A stretch of 64,000 nt of DNA from Caballeronia sp. INDeC2 (lineage in GTDB: Bacteria; Pseudomonadota; Gammaproteobacteria; Burkholderiales; Burkholderiaceae): NCBI RefSeq assembly GCF_023631325.1, contig NZ_JALQDG010000046.1, positions 1 to 64,000 on the forward strand, written 5' to 3'. The notes beneath the pieces were generated by a model, which did no database searches, was not told where the DNA came from, and was given only the letters and a program-made list of their open reading frames with translations. Every line of letters starts with the position of its first letter. The first letter of the stretch is position 1. The position numbers and the translations under genes were made by a program. Of this stretch, positions 36,487 to 45,686 are shown one piece after another.

Positions 36487-37542
36487 ATGCGGATGCCTGC
36501 TACGCACAACGCGATCCATTGTGCCAGGCGAAGCACCCGCGTCGGGATCGCCGCGCTCATCGTGCTCGTTTATCACACGAACGTGCGCGCCGATGCGCCG
36601 CTGAACTATTTCCTTCACGCCGATGGTCCCGCCGCTAGACCCACGATGCGCCTCGGCTGGGCGCTTGCAGCGTTGGCCGTCGTCGTGGCGCTGATCGTGA
36701 GCGCGTTGCTCATCGGTGCCATCATGCGCAGGCGAGCGCCGCCCACCGAACGCGATGCGGCCCACCTTCAGGCCGAAGGCGGCGGAATGCACTGGGTATG
36801 GATAGGCACGAGCGTTTCCTCGGTCGCGCTCTTCATCACACTCGCCTATGTCCTCGTCACGCTCGAATCGGTCGCATCGCCGCGCAAGGCGCCGGAGCTG
36901 ACGATCTCGGTGACGGCCTACGACTGGTGGTGGAAGATCGACTACGCGCGCGCGAGTCGTGACGAAGCGGGTGTGACGACCGCCAACGAAATTCATATTC
37001 CCGTCGGCGAGCCAGTGAGGATCGAGTTGCGCAGCGCCGATGTCATCCACGCATTCTGGGTGCCGCGTCTCGCGGGCAAGACGCAGACGATACCGGGCGT
37101 CGTCAACGAGCAATGGATCGAGGCGGATCGCGCGGGCGTGTATCGCGGGCAATGCTCGCAGTTCTGCGGCGCGCAGCATGCGCATATGGCCTTCGAAGTG
37201 ATCGCCGAGCCGCGTGCGCAATTCGATGCATGGTACGCGGCGCAAGCGCTGCCACATGCCGCGAATGCAAGCGTGAGCGCCGGCGCCAAGCTCTTTCTCG
37301 ATCGATGCGCAGGCTGTCACGCCGTGCGCGGCAGCAATGCAAACGGCACGCAGGCGCCCGATCTCACTCATCTGAACTCGCGCCGCCTCATCGCGGCTGG
37401 CGCGTTGCCGAACACCGCATCGAATCAACTCGACTGGATTCAACACGCGCAGCGCATCAAGCCGGATTCGTTGATGCCGTCGATCGTGCTCTCCGCATCG
37501 GATGCCGCCGCGCTCTCCGCCTATCTTCGGACACTGCAATGA
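36487..37542 (+). CDS. Cytochrome c oxidase subunit II fused to cytochrome c (CoxM-like)
   Basis: About 351 residues: N-terminal signal or membrane anchor, second helix (WALAALAVVVALIVSALLIGAI), a third (VALFITLAYVLVTLE), then the cupredoxin domain. CuA ligands: Cys223 and Cys227 in QCSQFCGAQH with His231, plus the early HAFWVPRL His. A C-terminal cytochrome c follows, with haem motif CAGCH (Cys274-His278) and a Met in DSLMPS as likely axial ligand. It accepts electrons and passes them to subunit I. Start 36487 has GGAG nearby; it couples by ATGA to the subunit I gene. The operon resembles the alternative CoxMNOP oxidase of Bradyrhizobium. Confidence 0.9.
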   Translation: MRMPATHNAIHCARRSTRVGIAALIVLVYHTNVRADAPLNYFLHADGPAARPTMRLGWALAALAVVVALIVSALLIGAIMRRRAPPTERDAAHLQAEGGGMHWVWIGTSVSSVALFITLAYVLVTLESVASPRKAPELTISVTAYDWWWKIDYARASRDEAGVTTANEIHIPVGEPVRIELRSADVIHAFWVPRLAGKTQTIPGVVNEQWIEADRAGVYRGQCSQFCGAQHAHMAFEVIAEPRAQFDAWYAAQALPHAANASVSAGAKLFLDRCAGCHAVRGSNANGTQAPDLTHLNSRRLIAAGALPNTASNQLDWIQHAQRIKPDSLMPSIVLSASDAAALSAYLRTLQ

Positions 37543-39524
37543 GCGAACACGCCGCCACGCCACCGCCACTGCAACGCACGCTCACGATCGGCCGCATCGA
37601 GCCCGGCAGCGAACAGGAGCGCAAGCTGCGCGAGATGTGGGAGACGCCGTCCGGTTGGCGCGGCTGGCTCTCGACGGTCGATCACAAAAGCATCGGCCTG
37701 CGCTATCTCGTCACCGCATTCGCGTTTCTCATCGCGGGAGGCATCGAAGCGCTCATCATGCGCGTGCAGCTCGCGCGCCCCGACGCGACGCTGCTCACGC
37801 CCGAGCAATACAACCAGCTCTTCACGATGCACGGCGTGACGATGATCTTTCTTTATGCGCTGCCCGTGCTGTCGGGTTTCTCGAACTATCTGTGGCCGCT
37901 GATACTCGGCGCGCGCGACATGGCGTTTCCGCGCCTGAACGCGCTGTCGTACTGGATCTTTCTTTTCGCGGGACTCTTCCTGTACGCGAGTTTTCCGTTC
38001 GGCGAGGCGCCCAACGCGGGCTGGTTCAACTACGCGCCGCTCGCGGGACTGACCTACAACACAGGACCGAACATCGATGTCTACGCGCTCGGCATGGTGC
38101 TGCTCGGCATCTCGACGACAGTCGGCTCGATGAACTTCGTCGTCACGTTCCTGCGCATGCGCGCGCCGGGCATGTCGCTCGATCGCGTTCCGGTGCTCGC
38201 ATGGGGCACGCTCACCGCGTCGGGCGGCAACCTGCTCGCGGTGCCGTCGGTGAGTCTCGCGTTCTTTCTGTTATGGCTCGACCGGCGCATCGGCACGCAT
38301 TTCTTCGATGTGCTCAACGGCGGGCGTGCGCTGCTCTGGCAGCATCTCTTCTGGATCTTCGCGCATCCGTGGGTGTATGCCGTCGTGCTGCCCGCGATGG
38401 GCATCGTGTCCGATGCGCTGCCCGTGTTCTGCCGCCGACCGCTCGTCGGATATCTGCCGGTCGCGCTGTCGACGGTCGCGACGATGGTTATCGGCTTCGT
38501 CGTATGGATCCATCACATGTTCGCGACGGGCATTCCCGCGCTCGCGCTGTCGTTCTTCGGCGCGGCGAGCATGGTGATCGCGATACCGAGCGCAGTCGCG
38601 ACCTTCGCATGGATCGCGACGATCTGGACCGGCAAGCCTGTGTTCCGCGTGCCGTTCCTGTACTTCGCGGGCTTCGTGTTTCTCTTCGTCATCGGCGGAT
38701 TGTCGGGCGTGCTCACCGCGGCCGTGCCGTTCGACTGGCAACTCACGGACACTTACTTCGTCGTCGCGCACCTGCATTACGTGCTGCTCGGCATCAACGT
38801 GTTCCCGGTCATCGGCGGCATCTACTTCTGGTTCCCAAAGTTCAACGGTCGCATGATGAGCGAGAAGATCGGGCGCATCGGTTTCTGGATTTTGTTCGCG
38901 GGCTTCAACATCGCTTTCTTTCCGATGCATATAGCGGGCTTGCTCGGCATGCCGCGGCGCATCTATACGTATGCGCCCGACATGGGCTGGAACACGGTAA
39001 ACATGATCACGTCGATTGGCGCCTTCCTGTTCGCGTTCGGCGTGCTCGTGTTTCTGTGGGACCTCGCCTATAGCCTGCGACGCGGCCCCGCCGCGGGCGA
39101 TAATCCCTGGGACGCGCCGACGCTCGAATGGTCGACATCATCGCCGCCGCCGCCGTATAACTTCGCGATCGTGCCGCGTATCGCGAGCCGTCATCCGCTG
39201 TGGGAAGAGCGCATATCGGGCACGATGCGCTCGCGGCTCACCGAGGGCTATGTGCTCGACAAGGGACGCGAGGCGCTCGGCACGACCGCGCTCGACGGCG
39301 ATCCCGATGTCATCCTCAAGATGCCGGAAGACTCGTATGCGCCCTTCTGGCTGGGCGTCGCGTCGCTGGCGTTCTTCAGCGGGCTCGCGCTCACGGCATG
39401 GTGGCTCGCCGCATTCGGGCTTGTTGCATGCGGTGCGGCTATCGTCGTGTGGCTGTGGCCGCGACGCGAACTCGGCCAGCGCGATGACACGGCGCATCCG
39501 CGCGAATCGGGAGCCACGTCATGA
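37539..39524 (+). CDS. ctaD: Cytochrome c oxidase subunit I (CoxN/CtaD-like)
   Basis: Catalytic subunit of a haem-copper oxidase: reduces O2 to water. About 661 residues, longer than the usual ~530 because of a C-terminal extension (about residues 560-661) with two extra helices (FWLGVASLAFFSGLALTAWWLAAFG...). Twelve core helices are visible. Haem ligands: His in TMHGVTM, the CuB region HPWVY (His276) and VWIHHMF, and VAHLHYV. The usual glutamate of HPEVY is Trp278 here (HPWVY), so the standard D-channel end residue is missing. ATG 37539 overlaps the stop of subunit II (ATGA). Confidence 0.92.
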   Translation: MSEHAATPPPLQRTLTIGRIEPGSEQERKLREMWETPSGWRGWLSTVDHKSIGLRYLVTAFAFLIAGGIEALIMRVQLARPDATLLTPEQYNQLFTMHGVTMIFLYALPVLSGFSNYLWPLILGARDMAFPRLNALSYWIFLFAGLFLYASFPFGEAPNAGWFNYAPLAGLTYNTGPNIDVYALGMVLLGISTTVGSMNFVVTFLRMRAPGMSLDRVPVLAWGTLTASGGNLLAVPSVSLAFFLLWLDRRIGTHFFDVLNGGRALLWQHLFWIFAHPWVYAVVLPAMGIVSDALPVFCRRPLVGYLPVALSTVATMVIGFVVWIHHMFATGIPALALSFFGAASMVIAIPSAVATFAWIATIWTGKPVFRVPFLYFAGFVFLFVIGGLSGVLTAAVPFDWQLTDTYFVVAHLHYVLLGINVFPVIGGIYFWFPKFNGRMMSEKIGRIGFWILFAGFNIAFFPMHIAGLLGMPRRIYTYAPDMGWNTVNMITSIGAFLFAFGVLVFLWDLAYSLRRGPAAGDNPWDAPTLEWSTSSPPPPYNFAIVPRIASRHPLWEERISGTMRSRLTEGYVLDKGREALGTTALDGDPDVILKMPEDSYAPFWLGVASLAFFSGLALTAWWLAAFGLVACGAAIVVWLWPRRELGQRDDTAHPRESGATS

Positions 39525-40135
39525 GCGAACTCGCGCAAACGCTGCCGGAACGCGCGCGCTTGCCTATCGGCAGTCCGGGCGAACGTTCGGGCGGCTGGTG
39601 GGGATGTCTCACGCTCGTCGCTACCGAAGCTGCCCTCTTCGGCTATCTGATCTTTACGTATCTGTATCTCGCATCGCAGACGACGGAACGATGGCCGCCC
39701 GAAGGCATGCCGAAGCTCGGCCTCGGCATTGCGAACACATGCATTCTTTTGTCGAGCAGCGTGTTCGTGTGGGCGAGCGAGCGCTTCGTGCGACGCGGCA
39801 AGCGCGGCATGGGCGTGTCGATGCTCGCGATTGCGATTGCGCTCGGCACGGTCTTCGTCGCGATACAACTCAAGGAATGGGCGGACCATCCCTACGGTCT
39901 GACGACGCATCTCTACGGCTCGCTCTACTTCACGATCACCGGCTTTCACATGATGCATGTAATCGTGGGCCTCGTCGTGCTCGCGTTCCTTCTGCTATGG
40001 ACCGTGCTCGGCTATTTCGACCGGGCGCGTTCGGCGGCGCTGACCATCGGCGGGTTGTACTGGCATTTCGTCGATGTCGTGTGGCTCTTCATCTTCGCGA
40101 CGCTGTATCTGTCGCCCTACGTGCTGGCGAGATGA
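39521..40135 (+). CDS. Cytochrome c oxidase subunit III (CoxO-like)
   Basis: 204 residues, five transmembrane helices (WWGCLTLVATEAALFGYLIFTYLYL, GLGIANTCILLSSSVFVWAS, GVSMLAIAIALGTVFVAIQL, HMMHVIVGLVVLAFLLLW, HFVDVVWLFIFATLYL). The ATEAALFGYL and YFTITGFHMMHVIVG motifs and HFVDVVWLFIF ending mark subunit III. Four-base ATGA overlap with subunit I gene and immediate neighbour of a small membrane protein gene show operon coupling. It stabilises the oxidase core. Confidence 0.92.
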   Translation: MSELAQTLPERARLPIGSPGERSGGWWGCLTLVATEAALFGYLIFTYLYLASQTTERWPPEGMPKLGLGIANTCILLSSSVFVWASERFVRRGKRGMGVSMLAIAIALGTVFVAIQLKEWADHPYGLTTHLYGSLYFTITGFHMMHVIVGLVVLAFLLLWTVLGYFDRARSAALTIGGLYWHFVDVVWLFIFATLYLSPYVLAR

Positions 40136-40136
40136 G

Positions 40137-40574
40137 ATGAACGACGCTTCGTCCGTCGATACGAACAGGCATCCGGCGCGCCCCGGCGGCATTGCGCTCG
40201 TGATCGGCCTGCTGCTCGCGCCCGCCGCATGGATGGCGCAGACGACGCTCGCGCAGATGCTCGCCGCGTGGGGATGCTTTCCGCACGAACGTCCGGTAGA
40301 CGCGCCCGCGATGACGTGGCTCGAACACGGCATCGTACTGCTCGGGTTGGGCGCGTTGCTGCTCGGCGTCGTGGGCGGCGTCATTGCATGGCGCAACTGG
40401 CGGCGCACCGGCGAAATCGCATCGATGCTGAAAGAGCAAGGTTCGATCGACAGACACGCCGCCCGCGATGTGTTCATCGCACGCGCTGGGGCGCTGGCGA
40501 GCGCGCTGTTCGTTTTCGCGCTGGTCGCGACGGATCTCGCGTGGCTGCTCGTATCGCCATGCGGCGGACGGTGA
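40137..40574 (+). CDS. Small membrane protein of the oxidase operon (CoxP-like position)
   Basis: About 145 residues with three to four helices (PGGIALVIGLLLAPAAWMAQTTLAQML, TWLEHGIVLLGLGALLLGVVGGVIAW, AGALASALFVFALVATDLAWLLV). No strong family identity, but the place between subunit III and the tri-haem cytochrome suggests a small subunit like CoxP or an assembly helper. ATG 40137 lies two bases after the stop of subunit III; its TGA overlaps the start of the next gene (GTGA). Function is inferred from context only. Confidence 0.7.
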   Translation: MNDASSVDTNRHPARPGGIALVIGLLLAPAAWMAQTTLAQMLAAWGCFPHERPVDAPAMTWLEHGIVLLGLGALLLGVVGGVIAWRNWRRTGEIASMLKEQGSIDRHAARDVFIARAGALASALFVFALVATDLAWLLVSPCGGR

Positions 40575-41869
40575 TCGCCATGACATCTCGACGCCGCGCC
40601 CTTCTTTGCATCTTCACGGTCTTTCTATCGACGCAACACGCTCACGCGCAAACGCCCGATCTCGTCACGCGCGGCGCCTATCTCGCCAAAGCCGCCGATT
40701 GCGCTGGCTGCCACACCGCCGCGCCGGTGCCCGGCAAGCCGCAACCGCATCCGTTTGCGGGCGGCCTGCCGATGGGCTCGCCCTTCGGCACGATCTGGTC
40801 GAGCAACATCACCCCGGACGCGCAACATGGCATCGGCCGCTATAGCTACGAAGACTTCGCGCGCGCGTTGCGTGAAGGCGTCGCGCCCGGCGGCAAGCAT
40901 CTCTATCCGGCGATGCCCTATCCGTCGTTCTCGAAGATCAACGACGACGACATGCGCGCGCTCTATGCGTATTTCATGCATGGCGTGGAGCCCATCGCGC
41001 AAGCCGCGCCCGAGACGCGCCTGCCGTTTCCGTTCAGTCAGCGCTGGGCGCTCGCGTTGTGGAACCTCGCGTTCGCGCCGGACAAGCGCTTCGCACCCGA
41101 CCCCAAACGCGATGCGCAATGGAACCGCGGCGCCTATCTCGTGCAATCGCTCGCGCATTGCGGCGCCTGCCATACGCCACGCGGACCCGCTTACGATGAA
41201 CTCGGCTATACCGAATCGTCGCGCGCTTTTCTCACGGGGGGCACCAACGATCACTGGCACGCTCCGAACCTGACGGGCGCATCGGGCGCGGGGCTAGGCC
41301 GCGTTTCCGCCAGCGATCTCGCCGCGTTTCTGAAGACCGGACATGGCGCGGGCCTCGCCGCGTTCGGCAGCATGGTGCAAGTCGTTGAGGACAGCACGCA
41401 GTACCTCGACGATGAGGATTTGCTCGCGATCGCGTCGTATCTGAAGACCCTGCCCGCGAACGGAAGCGGCGGCGCCTACGATGCGCGTTCGCGCATGGCG
41501 CATCAAAGCGTGGCGGCGCTACGCACCGGCGACGACGAACGCCCCGGCGCGGGGCTTTATCAAAGCGCATGCGCGCGCTGCCACAAAAGCAACGGCGCGG
41601 GCGAAGCGTTCAAGTATCCGCGGCTTGCGGGCAATCCGGCCGTGCTCTCCGAGAAGCCGGACTCGCTCGTGCGGATGGTGCTTCAGGGCGGACGCGCGCC
41701 ATCGACGGAACATGGTCCCGAACCCGAGAAGATGCCCGCGTTCGCCGGCAAGCTCACCGACACGGAAATCGCGCGCGTGTTGACGTTCGTTCGTGCGGCA
41801 TGGGGCAACGACGCCGCGCCCGTCACGACGCGCGACGTGCGAAGCATGCGCGATGCGGTGTCACCCTGA
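40571..41869 (+). CDS. Tri-haem cytochrome c, dehydrogenase-subunit-like
   Basis: About 432 residues. A signal peptide (RRRALLCIFTVFLSTQHAHAQ) precedes three haem c motifs: CAGCH (Cys44), CGACH (Cys197) and CARCH (Cys334). This three-domain layout matches the cytochrome subunits of membrane alcohol or gluconate dehydrogenases. GTG 40571 overlaps the preceding stop (GTGA), but ATG 40580 is also possible. Its place at the end of an oxidase operon suggests it delivers electrons from a periplasmic dehydrogenase, or directly, to the oxidase; no dehydrogenase gene is in the operon. Confidence 0.87.
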   Translation: MIAMTSRRRALLCIFTVFLSTQHAHAQTPDLVTRGAYLAKAADCAGCHTAAPVPGKPQPHPFAGGLPMGSPFGTIWSSNITPDAQHGIGRYSYEDFARALREGVAPGGKHLYPAMPYPSFSKINDDDMRALYAYFMHGVEPIAQAAPETRLPFPFSQRWALALWNLAFAPDKRFAPDPKRDAQWNRGAYLVQSLAHCGACHTPRGPAYDELGYTESSRAFLTGGTNDHWHAPNLTGASGAGLGRVSASDLAAFLKTGHGAGLAAFGSMVQVVEDSTQYLDDEDLLAIASYLKTLPANGSGGAYDARSRMAHQSVAALRTGDDERPGAGLYQSACARCHKSNGAGEAFKYPRLAGNPAVLSEKPDSLVRMVLQGGRAPSTEHGPEPEKMPAFAGKLTDTEIARVLTFVRAAWGNDAAPVTTRDVRSMRDAVSP

Positions 41870-41935
41870 CGCGTTCGCTCCCGGGAACGGCCCATGCTTG
41901 CTCCGTCACATGGCCGCAATAACCGGGAGAACACC

Positions 41936-42811
41936 ATGACCGATACCGCTCAATCCGCATATCCGCGCCCGCCTCTGCCGCCGCAACAGCAGGACAGGCG
42001 TCCGGGACTCACCGCGCCGATGGATCCGCAACCGGATCACGGCGAATCGACCTACAAGGGCAACAACAGGCTCGCAGGCAAAGTCGCGCTCATCACGGGC
42101 GCGGACAGCGGCATCGGCCGCGCGGTGGCGATCGCCTATGCGCGCGAAGGCGCGGATGTCGCCATCGCCTATCTCGACGAACACGACGACGCCAAGGAAA
42201 CCGCGCGCTGGGTCGAGCAGGCGGGACGTCGCGCACTGCTTCTGCCCGGCGACATCACCGATCGCGCGCATTGCAAACAGCTCGTCGATAAGACCGCGGA
42301 AACGTTCGGGCGTATCGACGTGCTCGTGAACAACGCCGCGTATCAGGCGACTTACGACAAGCTCGAAGACATCACCGACGACGAATGGGACAAGACCTAT
42401 TCGACCAACATCGGCGCGATGTTCCGCATCACGAAGGCGGCGCTCGCGCACATGAAGTCCGGCAGCGCGATCGTCAACACCACCTCCGTCAACGCCGACG
42501 CGCCGAATCCCGGCCTGATCGCGTATGCGAGCACGAAGGGCGCGATCCAGAACTTCACGGGCGGGCTCGCGCAACTGCTGGCCGAGCGCGGCATACGCGC
42601 GAACTGCGTCGCACCAGGGCCGATCTGGACGCCGCTCATTCCATCGACGATGCCGCCGTCGAGCGTCGAGAACTTCGGCAATCAGACGCCGATGAAGCGC
42701 CCCGGCCAACCCGTGGAACTCGCCGCCGCGTATGTGATGCTCGCATCGGACGAGGCGAGCTACATGTCGGGCGCGACCATCGCGGTGACGGGCGGCAAGC
42801 CGATCATTTAA
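41936..42811 (+). CDS. SDR oxidoreductase (YghA-like)
   Basis: 291 residues. A proline-rich N-terminal extension (TAQSAYPRPPLPPQQQDRRPGL, ~45 residues) precedes the Rossmann fold: VALITGADSGIGRAVAIAYAREGADV, the NNAA loop, and the active-site YASTK (Tyr and Lys of YxxxK) with SV in NTTSVNAD. The extension and overall pattern match the YghA/general-stress-39-like SDR group. NADP(H) or NAD(H) use is likely, substrate unknown. GGGAG is seven bases before ATG 41936. It follows the oxidase operon by 67 bp on the same strand. Confidence 0.9.
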   Translation: MTDTAQSAYPRPPLPPQQQDRRPGLTAPMDPQPDHGESTYKGNNRLAGKVALITGADSGIGRAVAIAYAREGADVAIAYLDEHDDAKETARWVEQAGRRALLLPGDITDRAHCKQLVDKTAETFGRIDVLVNNAAYQATYDKLEDITDDEWDKTYSTNIGAMFRITKAALAHMKSGSAIVNTTSVNADAPNPGLIAYASTKGAIQNFTGGLAQLLAERGIRANCVAPGPIWTPLIPSTMPPSSVENFGNQTPMKRPGQPVELAAAYVMLASDEASYMSGATIAVTGGKPII

Positions 42812-42812
42812 A

Positions 42813-43037
42813 TCAGGCGGCGACCGGCGGATGAAGCCGCCGGTCGATGTCGTCCTTTGCGGCATTCAGCGCAAACGCGCGGGCATCTTCGGCCGATGCG
42901 AAATGTCCCAGGACGCCGCTCGCGCGCTGAATGCCGTCGCGATCGCACACTATCGACATCGCTGCGTAGAGACCGCCGTCGTACGCGGCCATCGGCGTGA
43001 TGACGAAGCCGCGATACGCGACCCGAGGTTGAAGCAT
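42813..43037 (-). CDS. Small conserved hypothetical protein
   Basis: 74 residues: LQPRVAYRGFVITPMAAYDGGLYAAMSIVCDRDGIQRASGVLGHFASAEDARAFALNAAKDDID. It looks like a small beta-sheet plus helix domain with no signal or cysteine pair. AGAGAGGG lies six bases before ATG 43037, supporting the start. Neighbours are the SDR gene (convergent, 1 bp apart) and the catalase-like gene (divergent). Such short domains are common in Burkholderia; function unknown. Confidence 0.68.
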   Translation of the reverse strand: MLQPRVAYRGFVITPMAAYDGGLYAAMSIVCDRDGIQRASGVLGHFASAEDARAFALNAAKDDIDRRLHPPVAA

Positions 43038-43205
43038 GGCGCCCTCTCTCATCTGATAACTGTCTTTGCCCTTCCCGGCGGCATTGGCCGCCATGAGGCT
43101 GTGTGTGAGATTGTCCGTTTGCGCAATCAGCCGACGATTGGGGAAAACCAGAAACCGACGGCATGGCCATTGCTGAAAACGAATACATTTCAGCCTGGAG
43201 CGATC

Positions 43206-44309
43206 ATGTCGCCGCAATCCATTCGCCCTCTTCCCTTCGCCCCCGCGTTCGAAGCTGTGCCCTCCGACGAAGCCGAGACCACCGCCGAGCTCGTGCAGAC
43301 GATGCGCGCCATCGCCGAGACGACGTATCGCGATTACGGCCATGCCGTGCGCAGCGTGCACGCCAAGAGCCACGGTCTCGTGATCGGCGAGTTGCGGATT
43401 CTTGCGGGTCTGCCCGCGCCCTACGCGCAAGGCGTGTTCGCGCGCGAAGCGGTGATACCCGTCGTCATGCGTTTTTCGACCAATCCCGGCGATGTGCTCG
43501 ACGACAAGGTATCGACGCCGCGCGGCCTCGCGTTCAAGCTGATCGGCGTGCAAGGCGAGCGCCTGCCCGGCAGCGAAGACGATCGCACGCAGGACTTCGT
43601 GATGATCAACGCGCCCGCCTTCACGGCGAGCACGCCCAAGGCGTTTCTCGCCAATCTGAAACTGCTCGCGAAGACGACGGATAAAGCACCCGGTTCGAAA
43701 AAGGCCTTGTCGGCAGTGCTGCGCAGCACGGAGGCGCTCGTCGAAAAGATGGGTGGCGAGAGCGGCATGCTCAAGAGCCTCGGCGGTCATCCGAAAACGC
43801 ATGTTCTCGGCGAGACGTACTACACGGCGGTGCCGCTGCTATACGGCCCGTACTTCGCGAAGATGAGCGTCGCGCCCGTATCCACGGATCTGACGGCGCT
43901 GACCGATGCCCCCGTCGATCTCAACGACAAGCCCAACGGACTGCGCGATGCCGTCAGCGATTTCTTCGCGGCGCACGGAGGCGAATGGGAGCTTCGCGTG
44001 CAACTCGCGACGTCCATCGACACGATGCCGATAGAAGACGCCTCCGTGCGCTGGCCCGAAGACGAGAGCCCGTATGTGGCGGTGGCGCGCATTCGCGTGG
44101 CGCCGCAGGCGAGCTGGAGCGCGGCACGTGTCGCAGCGATCGACGAGGGCATGGCCTTCAGCCCGTGGCACGGCATACAGGCGCATCGGCCGCTGGGCGG
44201 TGTCATGCGCAGCCGCAAGCCGGCTTATGACATGTCCGCGCACTTCAGGAGCGAGCACAACGGCTGTCCGATGAGCGAACCGTCGGCCGCGCCAGAATCG
44301 GGAGATTAA
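43206..44309 (+). CDS. Catalase-family (SrpA-like) haem protein
   Basis: About 367 residues, shorter than monofunctional catalases (~480), matching the SrpA/catalase-related small subfamily. The distal His lies in RSVHAKSHGLVIG, and RFSTNPGDVLDDKVSTPRGLAFKLIGV is the conserved catalase core. The proximal region near the C-terminus (RSRKPAYDMSAHFRS) holds a Tyr that could be the axial haem ligand. No signal peptide, so cytosolic. It may decompose peroxides; SrpA-type proteins often have weak catalase activity. GGAG precedes ATG 43206. Confidence 0.87.
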   Translation: MSPQSIRPLPFAPAFEAVPSDEAETTAELVQTMRAIAETTYRDYGHAVRSVHAKSHGLVIGELRILAGLPAPYAQGVFAREAVIPVVMRFSTNPGDVLDDKVSTPRGLAFKLIGVQGERLPGSEDDRTQDFVMINAPAFTASTPKAFLANLKLLAKTTDKAPGSKKALSAVLRSTEALVEKMGGESGMLKSLGGHPKTHVLGETYYTAVPLLYGPYFAKMSVAPVSTDLTALTDAPVDLNDKPNGLRDAVSDFFAAHGGEWELRVQLATSIDTMPIEDASVRWPEDESPYVAVARIRVAPQASWSAARVAAIDEGMAFSPWHGIQAHRPLGGVMRSRKPAYDMSAHFRSEHNGCPMSEPSAAPESGD

Positions 44310-44351
44310 GCAGGACCTTGGGGTGTCTTCAACAACGATCGATAAGAGAAG

Positions 44352-44615
44352 ATGCGTGCAACTATTATTGCCCACGAAAAGCCGCCCGATCCGTCATCAG
44401 AGGAAGTGCATCGCTTCAGATTTCAGATCGACGACATACAGTTAGGGACCGTCACCGAGTTCGTATCGCTGCGCACGGCGCGCGTGCTCGTCGAACATTT
44501 CGAGGACGGCAATGCGCTTATCCGGATGCTGAAGGCGATCGTCGCCGCGCATTGCGATGAGTATGACGAGCTTGTCGGGCGTGAGTATTCGGATCTCCGG
44601 AATCAGGCGGTGTAG
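44352..44615 (+). CDS. Small hypothetical protein
   Basis: 87 residues with acidic and basic residues evenly mixed (RFRFQIDDIQLGTVTEF, RTARVLVEHFEDGNALIRMLKAIVAAHCDEYDELVGREY). It contains a helix-rich C-terminal half and no recognised domain, signal or membrane segment. An AAGAGAAG ribosome site precedes ATG 44352. It stands between the catalase-like gene and the Hcp cluster. Translation is likely from composition and start context; function unknown. Confidence 0.55.
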   Translation: MRATIIAHEKPPDPSSEEVHRFRFQIDDIQLGTVTEFVSLRTARVLVEHFEDGNALIRMLKAIVAAHCDEYDELVGREYSDLRNQAV

Positions 44616-44784
44616 GGTCGCGCCAGCGCCGCTACTTTCATTGAGAGTCTCTCCCGCGCGTTCGATTCGCTCGGCGAGCGGTTCGCCGCGTCAAATTGTA
44701 TGCCGTCGATCCCATCACACGTGCTTTCATCGACACTTATAAAAGTCGTTTCGACGCTATTTGGTAACGGCCAGGAATTGCTTG

Positions 44785-45267
44785 ATGACAAACATCGATT
44801 TGAAAATCGAAGGCATCACGGGGGAGTCAGCCGCGTTCGGTCACGAGGGAGAAATTGACGTGCTGAGCTGGGATTGGCTGCTGTTTCGTCCATCGCGCGA
44901 CCGCTCTCCTGCAAACAGGACATCGGTCGGGCACATCAATTTTGTTCATGAAGTTGGCCTTGCATCATCGGGATTGCTAAATTATATGACTCAGAACAAG
45001 ATAGCCGCTAAAGCCCTGCTTCGCGCCTACAAACCGACTGCGCAGCCTCAAGCTATGGGCTTGGTCGGCAACGTGGTTCCGCCCCAACCGTTCTTGAGTC
45101 TTAGCCTGGAAAACGTCATGGTCATGAGTATCAAGCCATACGGTTGCGTAGGCGGACATTATGAACAGGTCGAGCTTTCATTCACTAAATCCAAACACGA
45201 ATATGCGAAGGAAGTGGCCGGAATTCTGGGCCCGAAAGCAACCGTCGAACATGACTTATCCCGATGA
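44785..45267 (+). CDS. Hcp-like type VI secretion tube protein (orphan)
   Basis: About 160 residues matching the Hcp family: IDLKIEGITGESAAFGHEGEIDVLSWDWLLF near the start, then a beta core with LSLENVMVMSIKPYGCVGGHYEQVELSFTKSKHEYA. Hcp rings form the inner tube of type VI secretion and carry small effectors. No T6SS sheath or baseplate gene lies in the window, so this copy is orphan and probably pairs with cargo. ATG 44785 has AGGA upstream; a start at 44761 would add eight residues without a better ribosome site. ATGA overlap couples it to the DUF3592 gene. Confidence 0.85.
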   Translation: MTNIDLKIEGITGESAAFGHEGEIDVLSWDWLLFRPSRDRSPANRTSVGHINFVHEVGLASSGLLNYMTQNKIAAKALLRAYKPTAQPQAMGLVGNVVPPQPFLSLSLENVMVMSIKPYGCVGGHYEQVELSFTKSKHEYAKEVAGILGPKATVEHDLSR

Positions 45268-45686
45268 TTGAGCCTCGCAAACGTCGCATCAACTGGTATG
45301 TCGTGATTCAGGGCGTTGTGCTTTTCTGCATCCAGCTTCCTTTTTTGCCTCCTACGATCGAGTTTGTCAGAACTTCGGAAGTTGTTTCGGCGAAAGTCAT
45401 CGCGTTGAATGCGGGCGGCAAGCATCCTCAAGTCGTATTCACGACGCCGGATGGGCAGCGCATTTCGGTTCCGGCGAGCAGCTTTTTTCATTCTGTCGAG
45501 GTAGGCGACACTGTGGAGATGCGCTACGACCCAAGGGAGCCGCAAATCGCGGAAATGAACACCCTGTTCGGTGTGTGGGGCATTCAGTTGGTGTTCGGAT
45601 GGCTATCGGCTTGTCTGATATTGGGCGGGTTGCTGGGCCTCTCAGCCAAGGGGTCGGAGTTCGAGGCAAGCAATGATAAAAAGTAA
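45264..45686 (+). CDS. DUF3592 membrane protein beside Hcp
   Basis: 140 residues, two transmembrane helices (WYVVIQGVVLFCIQLPFLPPTIEF and IQLVFGWLSACLILGGLLGLSA) flanking a periplasmic beta domain (VVSAKVIALNAGGKHPQVVFTTPDGQRISVPASSFFHSVEVGDTVEMRYDP), the DUF3592 pattern. It overlaps the Hcp gene (ATGA) and the next gene (14 bp). DUF3592 proteins occur next to Hcp or other secretion genes; here it could be an immunity protein or partner of the third gene's product. This is inference. Confidence 0.8.
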   Translation: MIEPRKRRINWYVVIQGVVLFCIQLPFLPPTIEFVRTSEVVSAKVIALNAGGKHPQVVFTTPDGQRISVPASSFFHSVEVGDTVEMRYDPREPQIAEMNTLFGVWGIQLVFGWLSACLILGGLLGLSAKGSEFEASNDKK

